Under the pieces are notes generated by a model. The model saw nothing but the letters and a program-made list of their open reading frames with translations, was not told the DNA's origin and ran no database searches. The translations under genes were made by a program, and so were the position numbers. This document shows, piece after piece, positions 1 through 11,667 of a stretch of 64,000 bases of DNA. The DNA comes from Tetrapyrgos nigripes. Its lineage: Eukaryota; Basidiomycota; Agaricomycetes; Agaricales; Campanellaceae. Position 1 is the first letter of the stretch; each line of letters begins with the position of its first letter. The stretch spans positions 62,001-126,000 of the forward strand of contig JAACJM010000207.1 of assembly GCA_013368315.1 (NCBI GenBank). The letters are read 5' to 3'.

Positions 1-22
1 TGGGACTTATTATTCATCTTGT

Positions 23-3000
23 GTGAATTGTAAGAGAAAGAAGACGTCCAACCAGACCATCAACCAGAAACATTATGACAATACCTGGTTACTCAACTCT
101 GGTGCATCTGCACATTACACTTTTGACTTAACCGACTTGGTTGAGTCACATAAAGTAGATCCAATCTCCATTCAAATGGCAAATGGAGTAACAAAAACAG
201 ACACTGCTGGGACCGTCATCATACAATAAGGGTCTTTTTATTTCAAAATAAACCCTGTTTACATCAATGGCTATTGTCACTCAGCACAGTCTTACAACAA
301 GATAGAATGACCATTCATGGATCAAACAACATGATCATGCTTATGAAATATGACAAAGTGTCAGATGCAGATGGAGTAGTAGCAAATCAATGCCGGTTGA
401 CATTTACCAAATGATCACTGGAAGATACTATCTACTATCTTCCTCACACTAAAACAAATGTTGCCTCCATGGCAGACACTATGATTTACGAAATCAACTT
501 CGACTTGGCACATCAATGTGCAGGTCACCCTTCTCGTGATGTTCTCAAACACCTCCAAACACATACCAACAGTTGGCCAGAGTTCAATATTCCTAGAGAA
601 TCTCCACTCTGCCATAGATGTCTCAAGGGTAAAACACCACAACAAGTTTACCCAACATCAGAAAGACAGGCTATGCGTCTCTTTCAGTTAATTCATTCAG
701 ATCTTAAAAAATTCCCCATCAAATTGTACCACAAGTACAAATATATGATAATCTATTTTGATGATTTTACATCTAATGCATGGATAGTACTGCTGACAAG
801 CAAGGAAACTCCCATTCATGCAACTTGCCAATGGCTCACTATGGTTGAGAATCAATACAAGACAAAAGTCAAACAATGGATGTCTGATGCAGGGGGAGAA
901 TATACCAAAGGTGCCTTTTGTGATATATTGAAAGACAAAGGCATCAAGATCCTACAAAGCACACCATACACCCCCCAACAAAATGGTTGTGCTGAGCGCT
1001 TTATGTGCACAATCATGGATAAGGCTGAAGTGATGTGCAAACATGCATGTCTTCCTGACAGCTGGTGGGAGTTTTGTGCTATACATGCATTACATCTATA
1101 TACTCACACTCCATTTCGATGACATGAATGGCTTATGCCACATGAAGTTCTTGAAAAAGAAAAACCACACATGGATCACTTATGTGTTTTTGGCTGTGGA
1201 GCTTATGTTTACGTTCCAAAGACTTGAGAGAATAAACTTGCCTTAAAGTCAGAACTTATGACCTATCTTGGCCCTGCACTGGGTGGTCATGGTAATCTAT
1301 TCATGCAAAAGAACAATGCACTATTCACTGCACCACAAGCAGTATTCGATGAAACATTGTTTCCTCAATGCAGTAAAAGTACAACAAACTCTAAACAACT
1401 ACCTGTAACATCGAAAGATGTACCAAATGATCCAAATGAGGACACCCCTCAAATGTTCAGCAAAGATGAAGACAAACATTCCAATGTAAATTCACATACA
1501 CCTTCCAAAAGGAGACCTGATGTTCGACATGACGATGCTGACAGACAGAGTCTGTGGAGACCACCTCTGGAAACACCATCTCCAGGATCTGAATCTGAAC
1601 CTGATACACCACCTCAGCTTCCACAGACACCTCCAAGGTGACCTAGGCAATCACTGAGCCCACCTCCTGCACCTAGATGAACTCAACATGACAGGAGACC
1701 ACCAAAAAACATTTGTACCTGACTCTAACCAGCCATGGAGACAGGGGAGCACTTGGCCCCCTGGCAAGCGTGCTCACGATGCAGACAGACAGGCTGCAGC
1801 TGATAAATGTGACACTGATAGAGTTGCAAGAGAACATGAGGCATGGCGACAGCTAAACCAGCTACATGGGACTGCAGCTGCAGAACCACACAATCCCAGT
1901 CCTAGTTCCACTGGACAAAGTGACTCAGGAGATGCTGATGAAGGTCTCAGGCAACAAACGTCCACATCAGATGATGAGAACTCTGCATCTAATACAGATG
2001 AAGATCAGGCACAACTATGCCAGGAAGAGAGAGTACAGTCAATAAATCTCTTGCTTAACAATGCAATTGAATCCAAAACTCCCTGTGAATGACTCCCTGT
2101 GAATGGACACTCTGAGAAATATCGCTCTTACCAAATAAAGAGCAAGAAGAATGGAAGATCGCTTGCCATGAAGAACTAGAGGTACTTCACAGGTGTGGAA
2201 CTTTCCAACTCATAGATTGTCCTGAGAACAGGAAAGTCATCAAAAACCAATGGGTCTTTGACATCAAAACTGATGGTCATAAGAAGGTGAGACTCGTCCC
2301 TAAAGGTTTCTCACAGATTGAAGGTCTAGACTTCAATCCAGTCTTCTCTCCAGTTGTTTGCTTTGAGACGGTGTGCCTTATCTTTGCATTGGCAGCCCTC
2401 AATAATTGGCACATCTCAGGTGTCGATGTCCATAGTGCCTACTTATATGGCATACTTGAAGAAGAGATCTATATGGAACAACTGGAAGGTTTTATAGAAC
2501 CTGGAAAAGAGCGCAAAGTTATCCAGTTACTTCATGCTCTAGGACTTGCTTGGTGGAAAGGTTTCGACAAGTCCATGGCAGAACTTGGTTTCAAGCGAAT
2601 CAATTCTGATGCTGGAATCTTTGTTTATAACAAAAATAAATCAATTGTCATTGCAGTTGTTTACGTTGACGATGCCCTATTCTTAGTTCTCAAACTAAAG
2701 GCAAAATTTATGAAGAAATGGGAATGCAGGGATCTTGGCAATGCCAAAGAATTTCTTAAAATGAACATCATCAGGAAAGGCAGCAAGATCTATCTTGATC
2801 AATGCACTTACCTTGAAAAGGTACTCGAATGATGCGGTATGCAAAATGCAAAAGCTTCTGCTACTCCATTACCTGCAGGATACTATCCTATAAAAAATGA
2901 CTCTCCAATCGACCCTGTTCTTCGTCAGAGATACCAAACAGTTATTGGCTCTCTACTTTACATTATGTTAGGAACCTGTCCTGACATCGCTTTCACAGTC

Positions 3001-3601
3001 TCCAAAATGGCAAAACATTCAGCAAACCCTTCTGTTGATCATTTTAAACAAAGCTCTTTGGATTTGTCATTACCTTCTTGAGACTCGACACTACACTTTA
3101 GTGCACGACAGATCCAAGAAAAAGATCACCAAAGCTGACCCATTAGGAACTGGTCTTGCTGCTTATGCAGACTCTGATTGGGGGTCAGGTCCAAATACTC
3201 AATGATCACATACCAGCTTCTTCCTAACATTAGCCTGAGCCACTTTCAGCTGGGTCTCTAGAGCTCAGAACACAATTGCATTAAGCTCTACCGAAGCTGA
3301 ATACATGGCACTTAGTGATTGCAGTCACCAAGTCATCGGGATCAAGGCTCTCTTAGAAGAGATCAACATAAAAATGAAAACAGTCGATATACATGGGGAT
3401 AATCAAGGGTCTATATTCATTGCATTGAATCCTGTTATGGAAAAATGTTACTTCATTCATGAACATGTCACAAATGAAAATGTAACAGTGAAATTCATAG
3501 ACAGAAGTGATAACCCTGCCAACATGTTTACAAAGAACCTTGGCAAATATAAATTCGAAGAGTTTAGATCACAACTAGGACTTCAATTTTATACTAGTTA
3601 A
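23..3601 (+). pseudogene. copia A pol polyprotein, degenerate
   Basis: Readable segments in order: a Cys-containing spacer and the protease core near 90-115, where the catalytic Asp of the usual DSGAS motif reads Asn (NSGASAH). The integrase HHCC zinc site spans about 510-640, and the catalytic core has Asp near 697 (HSD), Asp near 880 (SDAGGEY) and Glu near 995 (AERF). The RT has YVDD near 2660. RNase H segments with ADSDWG and EAEYMALSDC motifs lie in about 3160-3560. Premature TGA codons occur around 1120, 1227 and 1640; element B shows Arg at the second, so they are explained by CGA to TGA changes. A frameshift lies near 3060-3080. Each piece is fragmentary, so no functional polyprotein is expected. 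Confidence 0.85.
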
Positions 3602-3701
3602 AGAACCTTGGTACAACGTATTTCATGATGAAGATGAACCTCAGCTGCTTATAGTGCCTTTATGCTTACACACACTATCCATGCAGCTTAGCAAGGGGGA
3701 G

Positions 3702-3977
3702 TGTTGAACTGCACATTATGTAAGCAGCCATCAACACAACAATATGTGATAAGAATCTTATTATCTATGCTTTATTGTCTGGGACTTATTGTCCTTATCT
3801 TATTGTTTGTAGCTTATTGTTCTTAGATAGTCACATGTATGTACCCTCTAGAACAGTATAGAAGGGCTTGTAGTTTGCCCTCTAATAATAAGGATTTCTC
3901 CTATCTAACAAGCACTTCTACATCCCCAGGTAAGTATGCAGTTGCTGCTATGTATATAGAACATAGCCTGCTCAACA
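3702..3977 (+). repeat. 3' LTR of copia A (276 bp)
   Basis: Begins TGTTGAACTG immediately after the polypurine tract and ends GCTCAACA, giving the TGTTGA/TCAACA terminal inverted hexamer. Element B is inserted 37 bp beyond its end. The terminal hexamer matches that of element B's LTR, but the body is different. Confidence 0.75.
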
Positions 3978-4014
3978 AAGAAGTGCACGCAGGTAAGCAG
4001 GTGACACTACTATA

Positions 4015-4382
4015 TGTTAAGCAGGCATGGTACAGTCCTGTACACTACTAAATGCAGTGGCAACTACGCAACTTACCTGTGGATAGAGAATAGCTTGTAA
4101 GGCTTGTAAGAGGCTTATTGAGCAATGAGAGTTAAGTATAAAACTTGTTATTTGGAGGACTATCTATGAGTCCTTATATACCTTTGAGGAGGTACAAATA
4201 CATGTAAACTAATACTAGAGTAACAATAAGATTCTATTGTACTTGATAGTACAATGCTGGTTTCATACACTATTGTTGTACTACATTTATTGTCTATATA
4301 ATCTTATTGTTCTATTTATAACTACTACTATTGTTCTACATAGATGACGTTGATGGCTGCAACTGAATGTGCCAATTCAACA
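4015..4382 (-). repeat. 3' LTR of copia B (368 bp)
   Basis: Same length and sequence as 10656-11023 except six transitions. In five of the six this copy carries TG or CA where the other has CG, as expected from deamination of methylated CpG. Confidence 0.95.
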
Positions 4383-4397
4383 CTCCCCCTTGCTAAG
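4383..4397 (-). other. polypurine tract of copia B
   Basis: On the element strand it reads CTTAGCAAGGGGGAG directly next to the 3' LTR. This is the plus-strand primer position in LTR retrotransposons. The same motif precedes the LTR of element A. Confidence 0.85.
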
Positions 4398-4554
4398 CAG
4401 CACGGTAGTGCGTGTAAGCATAGATAGGCGCTGTAAGCAGCCATGGAAGGAAGGGATCCAGTGCCTCAATATTTTCGATGCGATTTATAGGACTTTCTTC
4501 AATTATAAAACTGAAGTCCTAATTGTTTCCTGAACTTCTCAAACTTTACTCGAT

Positions 4555-7500
4555 CTAGAGCTTTAGTGAGTAGATCTGCAGGGTTATTGCTTCCTTCAAT
4601 GAAGAATAACTCGACTGTCTCGTCAATGACTTTTTCTTGAACAAAATGATATCGAATATCAATGTGCTTGGTTCACTTATCCGTGACAGGGTTTGATGCA
4701 ATAAAAATTGATCCCTGATTGTCACCGTAAATTGGAATAGCGTGGAGAGGATATTCGATTTCACTGAGAAGAGTCTTGATCCAGAATACTTGTCGACTGC
4801 AGTCACTAAGTGCCATGTATTCAGCTTCAGTCAAAGATAGGGCAACGGTTTTTTGTTGTCTAGACGTCCAGCTAAATGGTGCTTGGGCTAATTGTAGAAA
4901 GAAGCCAGTTTGAGATTTGCGAGATCCAGGATCTGATCCCCAATCGGAGTCTGTATAGGCTGATAAGCCTTCTCCCCCTCAACCGTTGTATACAAGAGCA
5001 TATTTTCTAGTGCCAACAAGGTAACGGCAAATGTCTTTCACCTTATTGTAGTGTTCTTGTGAGGGGTTTGCAGCAAATTGCGCAAGTTTTGTGACAGCAA
5101 AGGAGATATCAGGACATGTCCCTAACATTAAGTAGAGTAAGGATCCGATTATCTCCTGATAACTTTGATGAAGAGTATAATTGACAGGAGCGTCTTTTGG
5201 AAGAGGAAGAGGATGATAATTGGTGGGTAATGGGGTAGCAGAAACTTTTGCGTTTTGCATTCCATATGTCTCTAGGATTTTATCCAGATAAGCGCACTGG
5301 TCTAAAGAGACCTTGCTGCCTTTCCTGGTAATTCTCATCCTAAGGAATTCTTTGGCATCGCCTAGATCCCTACATTCCCATCTCTTCATAAAGTTTCCTT
5401 TGAGTCGTAAGACTAAGGTTTTGTTAGCTCCACAGAATAGAGCGTCATCCACATAGACTACGGCAATAATGATAGAATTTTCAATAAGATCATTGTTGGC
5501 GTCATAGCGTTTGTGAATGAAGATTCCGGCATCGGAAATGATTCGTTTAAAACCAAGTTCTGCCATGGACTTATCAAGACTTTTCCACCATGCAAGTCCT
5601 GCTTGTTTGAGTCCGTAAAGAGCACGAAGAAGCCGGATGACTTTATGCTCTTGTCCCTTTTCTTTAAAGGCTTCTGGTTGTTCCATATAGATTTCTTCAT
5701 CGAGTAAGCCATATAAATAGGCTGATCAGACGTCGACACCGGACACGTGCCAACCCTTAAGTGCAGCTAAAGCGAAGATTAAGTGCACAGTCTTGAATCG
5801 AACAACAGGCGAATATACTTGATCAAAGTCTATGCCTTCGATCTGTGAAAAACCTTTTGCAACAAGTCTTGCCATTTTACGACCATCAGACTTGATGTCG
5901 AAGACCCATCGGTTTTTGATGACTTTCCTATCTGTAAGTCTTTCGACCAATGCATAGGTGTCGCGCTTGCAAAGAGCCTCTAGTTCTTCGCGGCAAGCGA
6001 CTTTCCATTCCTCCTGCACATCTTTAGGTAAGAGTGCAATATCTTTGAATGTCCATTCGCGAATATTATGGACATTCGGTTGATTCCCATCATTCTTCGA
6101 AGTAACTTTCTGAATAAGCAAGTGGGAATCGATTTCTCCAGGAGCAACTGCCTGCATAAGCAAGAAGTTTATAGATACTCCCCCTTCCCAGCATGGTTCT
6201 GCCATATTTTCTGATTCAGGGCGCGCTTCCAGATGCAGAACTAGGTCCGGGAACCTGTTGCTCTGCAGCTTGTTGACGTCAGTTTTCTCTCTGAGCGTCT
6301 CTCTCTGCTTTAGCTTTTGCTTCTGCTCTTTTATCAGCTGCAATTTGAGGTTCAAGATCGCGTGTAACTTGTACAGGGTGTTTATCTCCGTACCGTTTGT
6401 TTGGTTCACTAACACACTCGCTTCAATGTGTTGGTTCTCCGTAATTCCGTCTTGGTCTAGTGACTTTTTGAGGTGCCTCAGGAGGTGGTGTCTCCCTTGG
6501 AGGTGGTGTTATAGGCCTTCTTGATTCTAAGTCACTATCCGGGGACGATGATCAAAATCTTCATCATCATCGTCGGGGATTGGTTGTGGTAGAGGAGTGT
6601 CATCACTTTGCGACGACTCAATAGGAAGTGGTTTCGAACCACAAGATTGAGCTTTACATCGAGGAAAGAAGTCTTCCTCAAACACGGCTTGCGGGGATGT
6701 AAATTCCACATTGTTTGTACGCATGAAAAGATTTCCACGTTCTCCCGGTGCTACACCAAGATACGTCATGAGTTCTGACTTGGAAGCGAGTTTGTTCTTT
6801 CGAGTTTCCTTGGGTTTAAAGACATAAGCTCCACAGCCAAAAACTCGCAAATGATCGATACGCGGTTTTTCTTTTTCAAGCATTTCAAATGGAGTTATCC
6901 ATTTGTGTCGTCATAAGGGAGTACGTCGATAGACATACAATCCATGACAGACAGCATATTCCCACCAAGATTCAGTAGACACACTAGCTTCATCATTGCC
7001 AGTGCCTTATCCATTAGGGTGCGTATAAAGCGCTCCACTCGACCATTCTGCTGATGAATGTATGGTGCACTTTTAAGGATTTTAATACCCTTTTTGAGTA
7101 ACATTTCTCGGTAAGTGCCTTTGATGAATTCACCACCCATATCAGACATCCACTGTTTGACTTTCGTCTTATATTGAGTTTCTACCATCGCAAGGAACTG
7201 GCGAGTGGCAGTTAGTGGTTGTATTTTGTCTTTAAGAAATCGTACCCAAGCGTCTGAAGTGTAATCATCAAAGAAGACAATTATATACTTGTACTTGTGG
7301 TAAGAGATCGTGGGGAATTCCTTTAAATCCATATGGATAATTTGGAAAGGACGAGTAGCACGTCATTGGTTAGGAGGGTAAGCCTGTTTGGGAGTTTTGC
7401 CTTCAAGACAGCCTTTGCACAAAGGAAGTTCCTTCGGAATGATGAATTCAGGAGTGCCAAGGGTGTGTTGTCGGACATGTTTTAGAACATCACAAGAGGG

Positions 7501-9402
7501 ATGCCCTATATGACGATGTAAGATCTCGTAGTTGATAAGATAAATCAAAAGATTGGCTTTAGAAGCGACAATTTTCGATTTGTGTGGAAGATAGTATAGC
7601 GTTTCTTCCAGTATACGCTTTGAGAAAGTCAAGAATGTTGTATTTCTCGAAATCGTGATATGATCGGAGTTACCGCGCATAAGCATGTTGTCATTTAAGA
7701 ATTGACCGACAGATAGGAGTCGTTGATTTAGATCAGGAATGTAATAGACCGGATCTAATTTCATAACTCTTTTATGTTGAGAGATCAGGACTGTTCCGGA
7801 TGCACGAATATTCATGAAAACATTGGCAGTTTTCCCTGGAATTGGTTTTATATAACTCAATTCAACAAAGTCATTTATGTCGAATGTAAAATGCGCTGAT
7901 GCTCCAGAGTCAAGTAACCATCCATCACCGAAGTGGATTTTGACAGTATCAGATCTCTTCTTACACTTCTGGCATAATGAAAACAAAGTGCCACAGGCAC
8001 ATAAATATTTATTGTTGCCACCAGGGCTAGTGTACAGTTCATTATAAATAAAAGGGGTTGTTAAACCCAGAGGAGCAGTATGTAATAAATATATACATGA
8101 AGAACCTGCTTCCATATTACGAGCTGCTGGAAAAAGCGCATCAGTACTTTTATTCATAAGATCTGAATTGAGATCTGACCTGAGATAACCGTTGTCCATG
8201 CCAGACACCTCAGAGTCTAGGGACCAGCCATAATTATTTGCGGCACTGCCAATAACCATGGTGGGTGTAGAAGGTCTTTGACTTGGAATTCCGTCTGACC
8301 ATGCCCCTACTGCGGCAATACTCGCTGACAAAGTTGCCTCTCTGGGATCTGTAGAGTGGCTCATCCTGCTGAGCGATTGCAGAGTTGACATATACTCGAG
8401 GTCGCTGGTGCTAGATAGGCTCGGAGACATGCTCTGGAGTTCTGGCATTGAACTCGGAGTCAGGACTCTGGATGGTAATTCCTCCTCCATTTCCATTCCT
8501 CCTAGTCCGACTGTTGCGTCTCTCTGCCAATCGAGCAGCTCGTCGTACCTTCCATCCTCGTTTTCGAGATGAGGAGTTAGCCATTCCCATCCCATTGAAG
8601 TCATTCCAGGTGTTGGGCTTGCAACACGACTGGAGGGTAAGGACTGAGTGGTCATGCCACTGGGATGTGCAGGCAGTGAGCCACTTTGCATCTCGCTGTG
8701 GACTGCAGCAAGGCGTTGGACCAGAGAAAGAGTGCCTGTTGATGCACAGGTGTTCACTACTGCTTGGAATGGAGTTGCTCCTTCCCCATAAATGTGAAGA
8801 GGGTCCTCGGGATTCTGGAATCTCTCCCCAAGGTGAATTCCGCACTCCATTATCTTGGCAGCAGGATCCAAGGCAAGACAGTCGATAAGTGGAACAGGGG
8901 TCCTTGTGTCCTGTGGTACCTTTAAACCTGACTCCATCGTTGTGGAGCCAAACACACTTCCGAGTTCCAAGGTGTTCACCAGAGTGTCCTCGTTCCAACT
9001 GGCATCTTCTTCCTGAACGCATCCCATATCGGCATCTGAATCGGTCTGAGTTCCAACCGAACGAGTGAAGGCATCATTCCAGTTGTCATTACATCCCCAA
9101 CCATCAGAAGATGATTGAAGATTATTCCAATAGATGTGTTCTGTGAGAGTGCGTTTGGGACGAGGAGCAGGGGTAAGGGGAGTGAAAGAGGAAGGACCAG
9201 GGTTAGACATGACTACATCCTCAAGAGCAGCAACAGTCTCACCAGATGGTCTCACACCAATATTGCATGCAAGATTGATAGCTCTTTTGGTACCTGTGAA
9301 AAAGGCGTCAAAAGGCTTTTCTGTTTCCATGAAGAATAGCTTACGGGAATCAACTGCAGTGGGCGTGTCGACGAAGGTGACTGTGTGCATCATGGGAGAC
9401 AT
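4555..9402 (-). pseudogene. copia B pol region (protease-integrase-RT-RNase H), broken
   Basis: On the minus strand: a long Ser/Thr/Pro-rich leader domain (about 9402-8000), a Cys-rich CxC...CxxCK spacer, and the protease DSGASAH (near 7900) with its Asp intact. These are followed by integrase HHCC (7530-7400), the integrase core with its Asp-Asp-Glu residues (7332-6950), RT with YVDD (near 5450) and RNase H (about 4960-4560). Stops at 7363-7365, 5726-5728 and 4979-4981 are all TGA, each one CpG transition from CGA (Arg). Reading frame also shifts near 6890 and between the RT and RNase H parts. The several hundred residue Ser/Thr-rich domain between Gag and protease is unusual for copia elements. 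Confidence 0.88.
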
Positions 9403-9526
9403 ATCCCCATGAACGAGATGTGCCTGTCCCTGTCTCTTGGCTTGTTCGTTTTTTCCAGCTCAACCTCCTCAACGGGAATGAGCTTTGCCCTTTCCCTTTC
9501 CCTTGCCTTTTCCTTTATTATCTCCG

Positions 9527-10174
9527 TTAGCGCCGCTGCTGCTGCTGCTGTTGGAAACTAGGATTACCGTCCTTTCGCTTGACAGCTGAAAGACGGTTGG
9601 CCTGTGGTTTTCCCTTCAAGGCCCCTTGGCGAGATTCCCAGACATTGACAATCTCGCTTTGCAGTTCATCAAGATCTTGATTGTCGATTTGTGAGATAGA
9701 TAATTGAGTATATTGATTGATGATATACTCATATCTGGGAGGGAGTTTCGATATGATGAACATGACTATGAGAAAATTGGGGATTTTTGTAATGGAAGCG
9801 GTTGGAGTTGTGGAGTTGGTAGTATCAGTAGAGATACCAGCAGCACTAACCCTATTGAAGTGCATGCAAATAAGTTTGATCATAGCACTAGGATTAGCGT
9901 CGTTAGGAATGGTGATGGAAGTGGCACGTTTAAAGTCGGTGTAGACTGCAGAAACACCAGGTTTCCCATAGGTATTTTTGAGAGTAGTCCAAATTTCTTT
10001 GGCACTAGTCATACCGAGTGTCTTCTGACAAATAGCAGGAGAAAGACGAAGCTTGATTGATCCAATGGCCTTATCGTTCTTCTCATCCCAGTCAGCCTGT
10101 TTCTTTAGAGCCACCGTGATAGCCTCAGCTTGAGCCGCCGTATCTTCAGCAGATAGAGGAGAGACAGAACTCAT
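9527..10174 (-). CDS. copia B Gag (UBN2-type)
   Basis: A 215-residue ORF starting MSSVSPLSAED. The central pattern (EIWTTLKNTYGKPG, then FKRATSI and a downstream LPPRYEYIINQ) is the typical copia Gag/UBN2 capsid-like fold. A polyglutamine tail followed by Arg-Arg ends the ORF, and no CCHC zinc knuckle follows within it. It lies about 480 nt downstream of the 5' LTR, so the leader holds the packaging and primer sites. It appears open end to end, unlike pol, and could still make particles in trans if expressed. Confidence 0.8.
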   Translation of the reverse strand: MSSVSPLSAEDTAAQAEAITVALKKQADWDEKNDKAIGSIKLRLSPAICQKTLGMTSAKEIWTTLKNTYGKPGVSAVYTDFKRATSITIPNDANPSAMIKLICMHFNRVSAAGISTDTTNSTTPTASITKIPNFLIVMFIISKLPPRYEYIINQYTQLSISQIDNQDLDELQSEIVNVWESRQGALKGKPQANRLSAVKRKDGNPSFQQQQQQRR

Positions 10175-10642
10175 GGTGGCGTCGCTAGGGCGATCAGAGC
10201 CAAAGACTGAACTAAGTCCAGTGGCCTGGAGCTAGGAGAGAAGAATGTTGGCCCAGATGTTGAAATCAACACTGGAGAAGACGGGGACAGTGGTCATCAA
10301 AACGTTGGAAGACATCTTTCATAAGTTCTGGGGAAGGTAAGCTGTCAGCACTTATCCATATGCAGTATAAGAAGGCAGCAATAAATGTGCCATGCAAAAG
10401 TGAAGAGAGGCAGCGATGAACACGCCATGACAGTGACTACTCCCCTAGATCATCAACAACTGCAGCTGGACGTAAGTCCTGCACTGTTGGACGTTTTGTC
10501 AAGCCATTAAAGGCGATGCAGGCTGCCACAAAAGGCGCCACAGGCTGCCACAAAGGGCGCCACAGGCTGCCATGAAGGCACCATCCAGGTAGTATGCAAA
10601 GTCTATGGTTTGCAGCCATTGAAGGCGCTCCCAAGGGCCTTC

Positions 10643-10655
10643 GGGGCCCATAACC
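10643..10655 (-). other. half-tRNA primer-binding site of copia B
   Basis: On the element strand GGTTATGGGCCCC begins immediately at the LTR edge. GGTTATGGGCCC is complementary to the anticodon stem-loop of eukaryotic initiator tRNA-Met (GGGCCCAUAACC), not to its 3' end. Priming from an internal tRNA fragment is known for Drosophila copia and yeast Ty5. Confidence 0.8.
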
Positions 10656-11023
10656 TGTTAAGCAGGCATGGTACGGTCCTGTACACTACTAAACGCAATG
10701 GCAACTACGCAACTTACCTGTGGATAGAGAATAGCTTGTAAGGCTTGTAAGAGGCTTATTGAGCGATGAGAGTTAAGTATAAAACTTGTTATTTGGAGGA
10801 CTATCTATGAGTCCTTATATACCTTTGAGGAGGTACAAATACATGTAAACTAATACTAGAGTAACAATAAGATTCTATTGTACTTGATAGTACAATGCTG
10901 GTTTCATACACTATTGTCGTACTACATTTATTGTCTATATAATCTTATTGTTCTATTTATAACTACTACTATTGTTCTACATAGATGACGTTGATGGCTG
11001 CAACTGAATGCGCCAATTCAACA
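10656..11023 (-). repeat. 5' LTR of copia B (368 bp)
   Basis: Carries the transcription start for the element by position. It retains CpG at five of the six sites that differ from the 3' LTR copy, so it looks like the less mutated copy. Flanked on the outside by the target duplication CTATA (11024-11028). Confidence 0.95.
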
Positions 11024-11030
11024 CTATAGA

Positions 11031-11339
11031 TTGCAAAGATTCACTATACAGCTTGGAGATTGGCTTGGGGAGATATATAAGAACTATTTGGGTGACTGTA
11101 GCGAGTTCCTGAATGATCATGAAGAGCGAAGAAACTACCTGATGACTAAGACTTCACACGCCAATCCAGCCATGGATTGTTGGATGTACTTACTCACCGA
11201 CTGCGATGCTCAAGCTATACTCCCTACACTGGAACTGACTCCTGGAGTTGAGCAACGAGGCCGTCTACGCCAAGAACAAGAGAATGTTGCAAGCGATTGG
11301 GCCCTGAGCACGGAGACAGGGAATCGGAGGGGGGTGTAA
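11031..11339 (+). CDS. unrecognised 102-residue ORF fragment beside copia B
   Basis: An open frame starts 7 bp beyond the LTR and runs 102 residues. It is acidic and helix-prone (DWLGEIYKNYLG, then a Cys-containing stretch DCWMYLLTDCD). I do not recognise a domain. Because the retroelement inserted directly upstream, this may be the 3' remnant of a longer gene whose 5' part would lie left of 4010 before the insertion, but nothing convincing is visible there. It could equally be chance open frame in repeat DNA. Confidence 0.25.
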   Translation: MQRFTIQLGDWLGEIYKNYLGDCSEFLNDHEERRNYLMTKTSHANPAMDCWMYLLTDCDAQAILPTLELTPGVEQRGRLRQEQENVASDWALSTETGNRRGV

Positions 11340-11667
11340 GCAACGGCCGAACCAATGTAAGCGACGGGCAAAATGAACCAACTAACTCCCGATTGCGATA
11401 CATATACAGAATAAAGGTATAGGACACTCCATCACTTTAAGGAGGGATTCCTGTAAATAAAACATGTCGTGGACAGGGCAAAGGTGGCTTATGCAGGGCT
11501 ATCATCAGCAGGAGTTCTTCCCTTTTCGAGATGAGTCTGCCGCAAGAGACTTTAGCTTGTGAGGTAAGAGAACACAAATACACTCACACTACCCGCCACA
11601 TTTTCTGTCTCAATGTGCACGGATATCGGTGTCATTCCAGGGGCACGAGCCTATATGAGAGGGAAAG

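Larger units (their letters stand above)
1..3977 (+). mobile_element. Ty1/copia LTR retrotransposon A, 5' part outside window
   Basis: The window opens inside the gag-pol region of a copia-type element that runs through protease, integrase, reverse transcriptase and RNase H in the order diagnostic of Ty1/copia (integrase before RT). It ends at a polypurine tract (AGCAAGGGGGAG, ending 3701) followed by an LTR that starts TGTTGA and ends TCAACA. The coding region is broken by several stops and at least one frameshift, so this is a dead copy. The 5' LTR and target duplication cannot be checked because the left end is missing. It is related to, but not the same subfamily as, element B: the pol proteins align but the LTRs differ. 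Confidence 0.9.
4015..11023 (-). mobile_element. Ty1/copia LTR retrotransposon B, full length (7,009 bp)
   Basis: A structurally complete element in reverse orientation. It has two LTRs of exactly 368 bp each (4015-4382 and 10656-11023), both bounded by TGTTGA and TTAACA on the element strand. A perfect 5-bp target duplication CTATA sits at 4010-4014 and 11024-11028. The primer-binding site abuts the 5' LTR and the polypurine tract abuts the 3' LTR. Gag is a separate ORF; pol is split by stops and frameshifts. The LTRs differ at 6 sites that I can count (about 98.4% identity), so insertion was fairly recent. Autonomous movement is unlikely given the pol breaks, but the cis signals are intact. 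Confidence 0.95.

Noticed and set aside
8411..9022. Long overlapping open frames on both strands inside the copia B leader domain
   Set aside because: They are shadows of the Ser/Thr-rich pol-leader frame, which continues into the protease.
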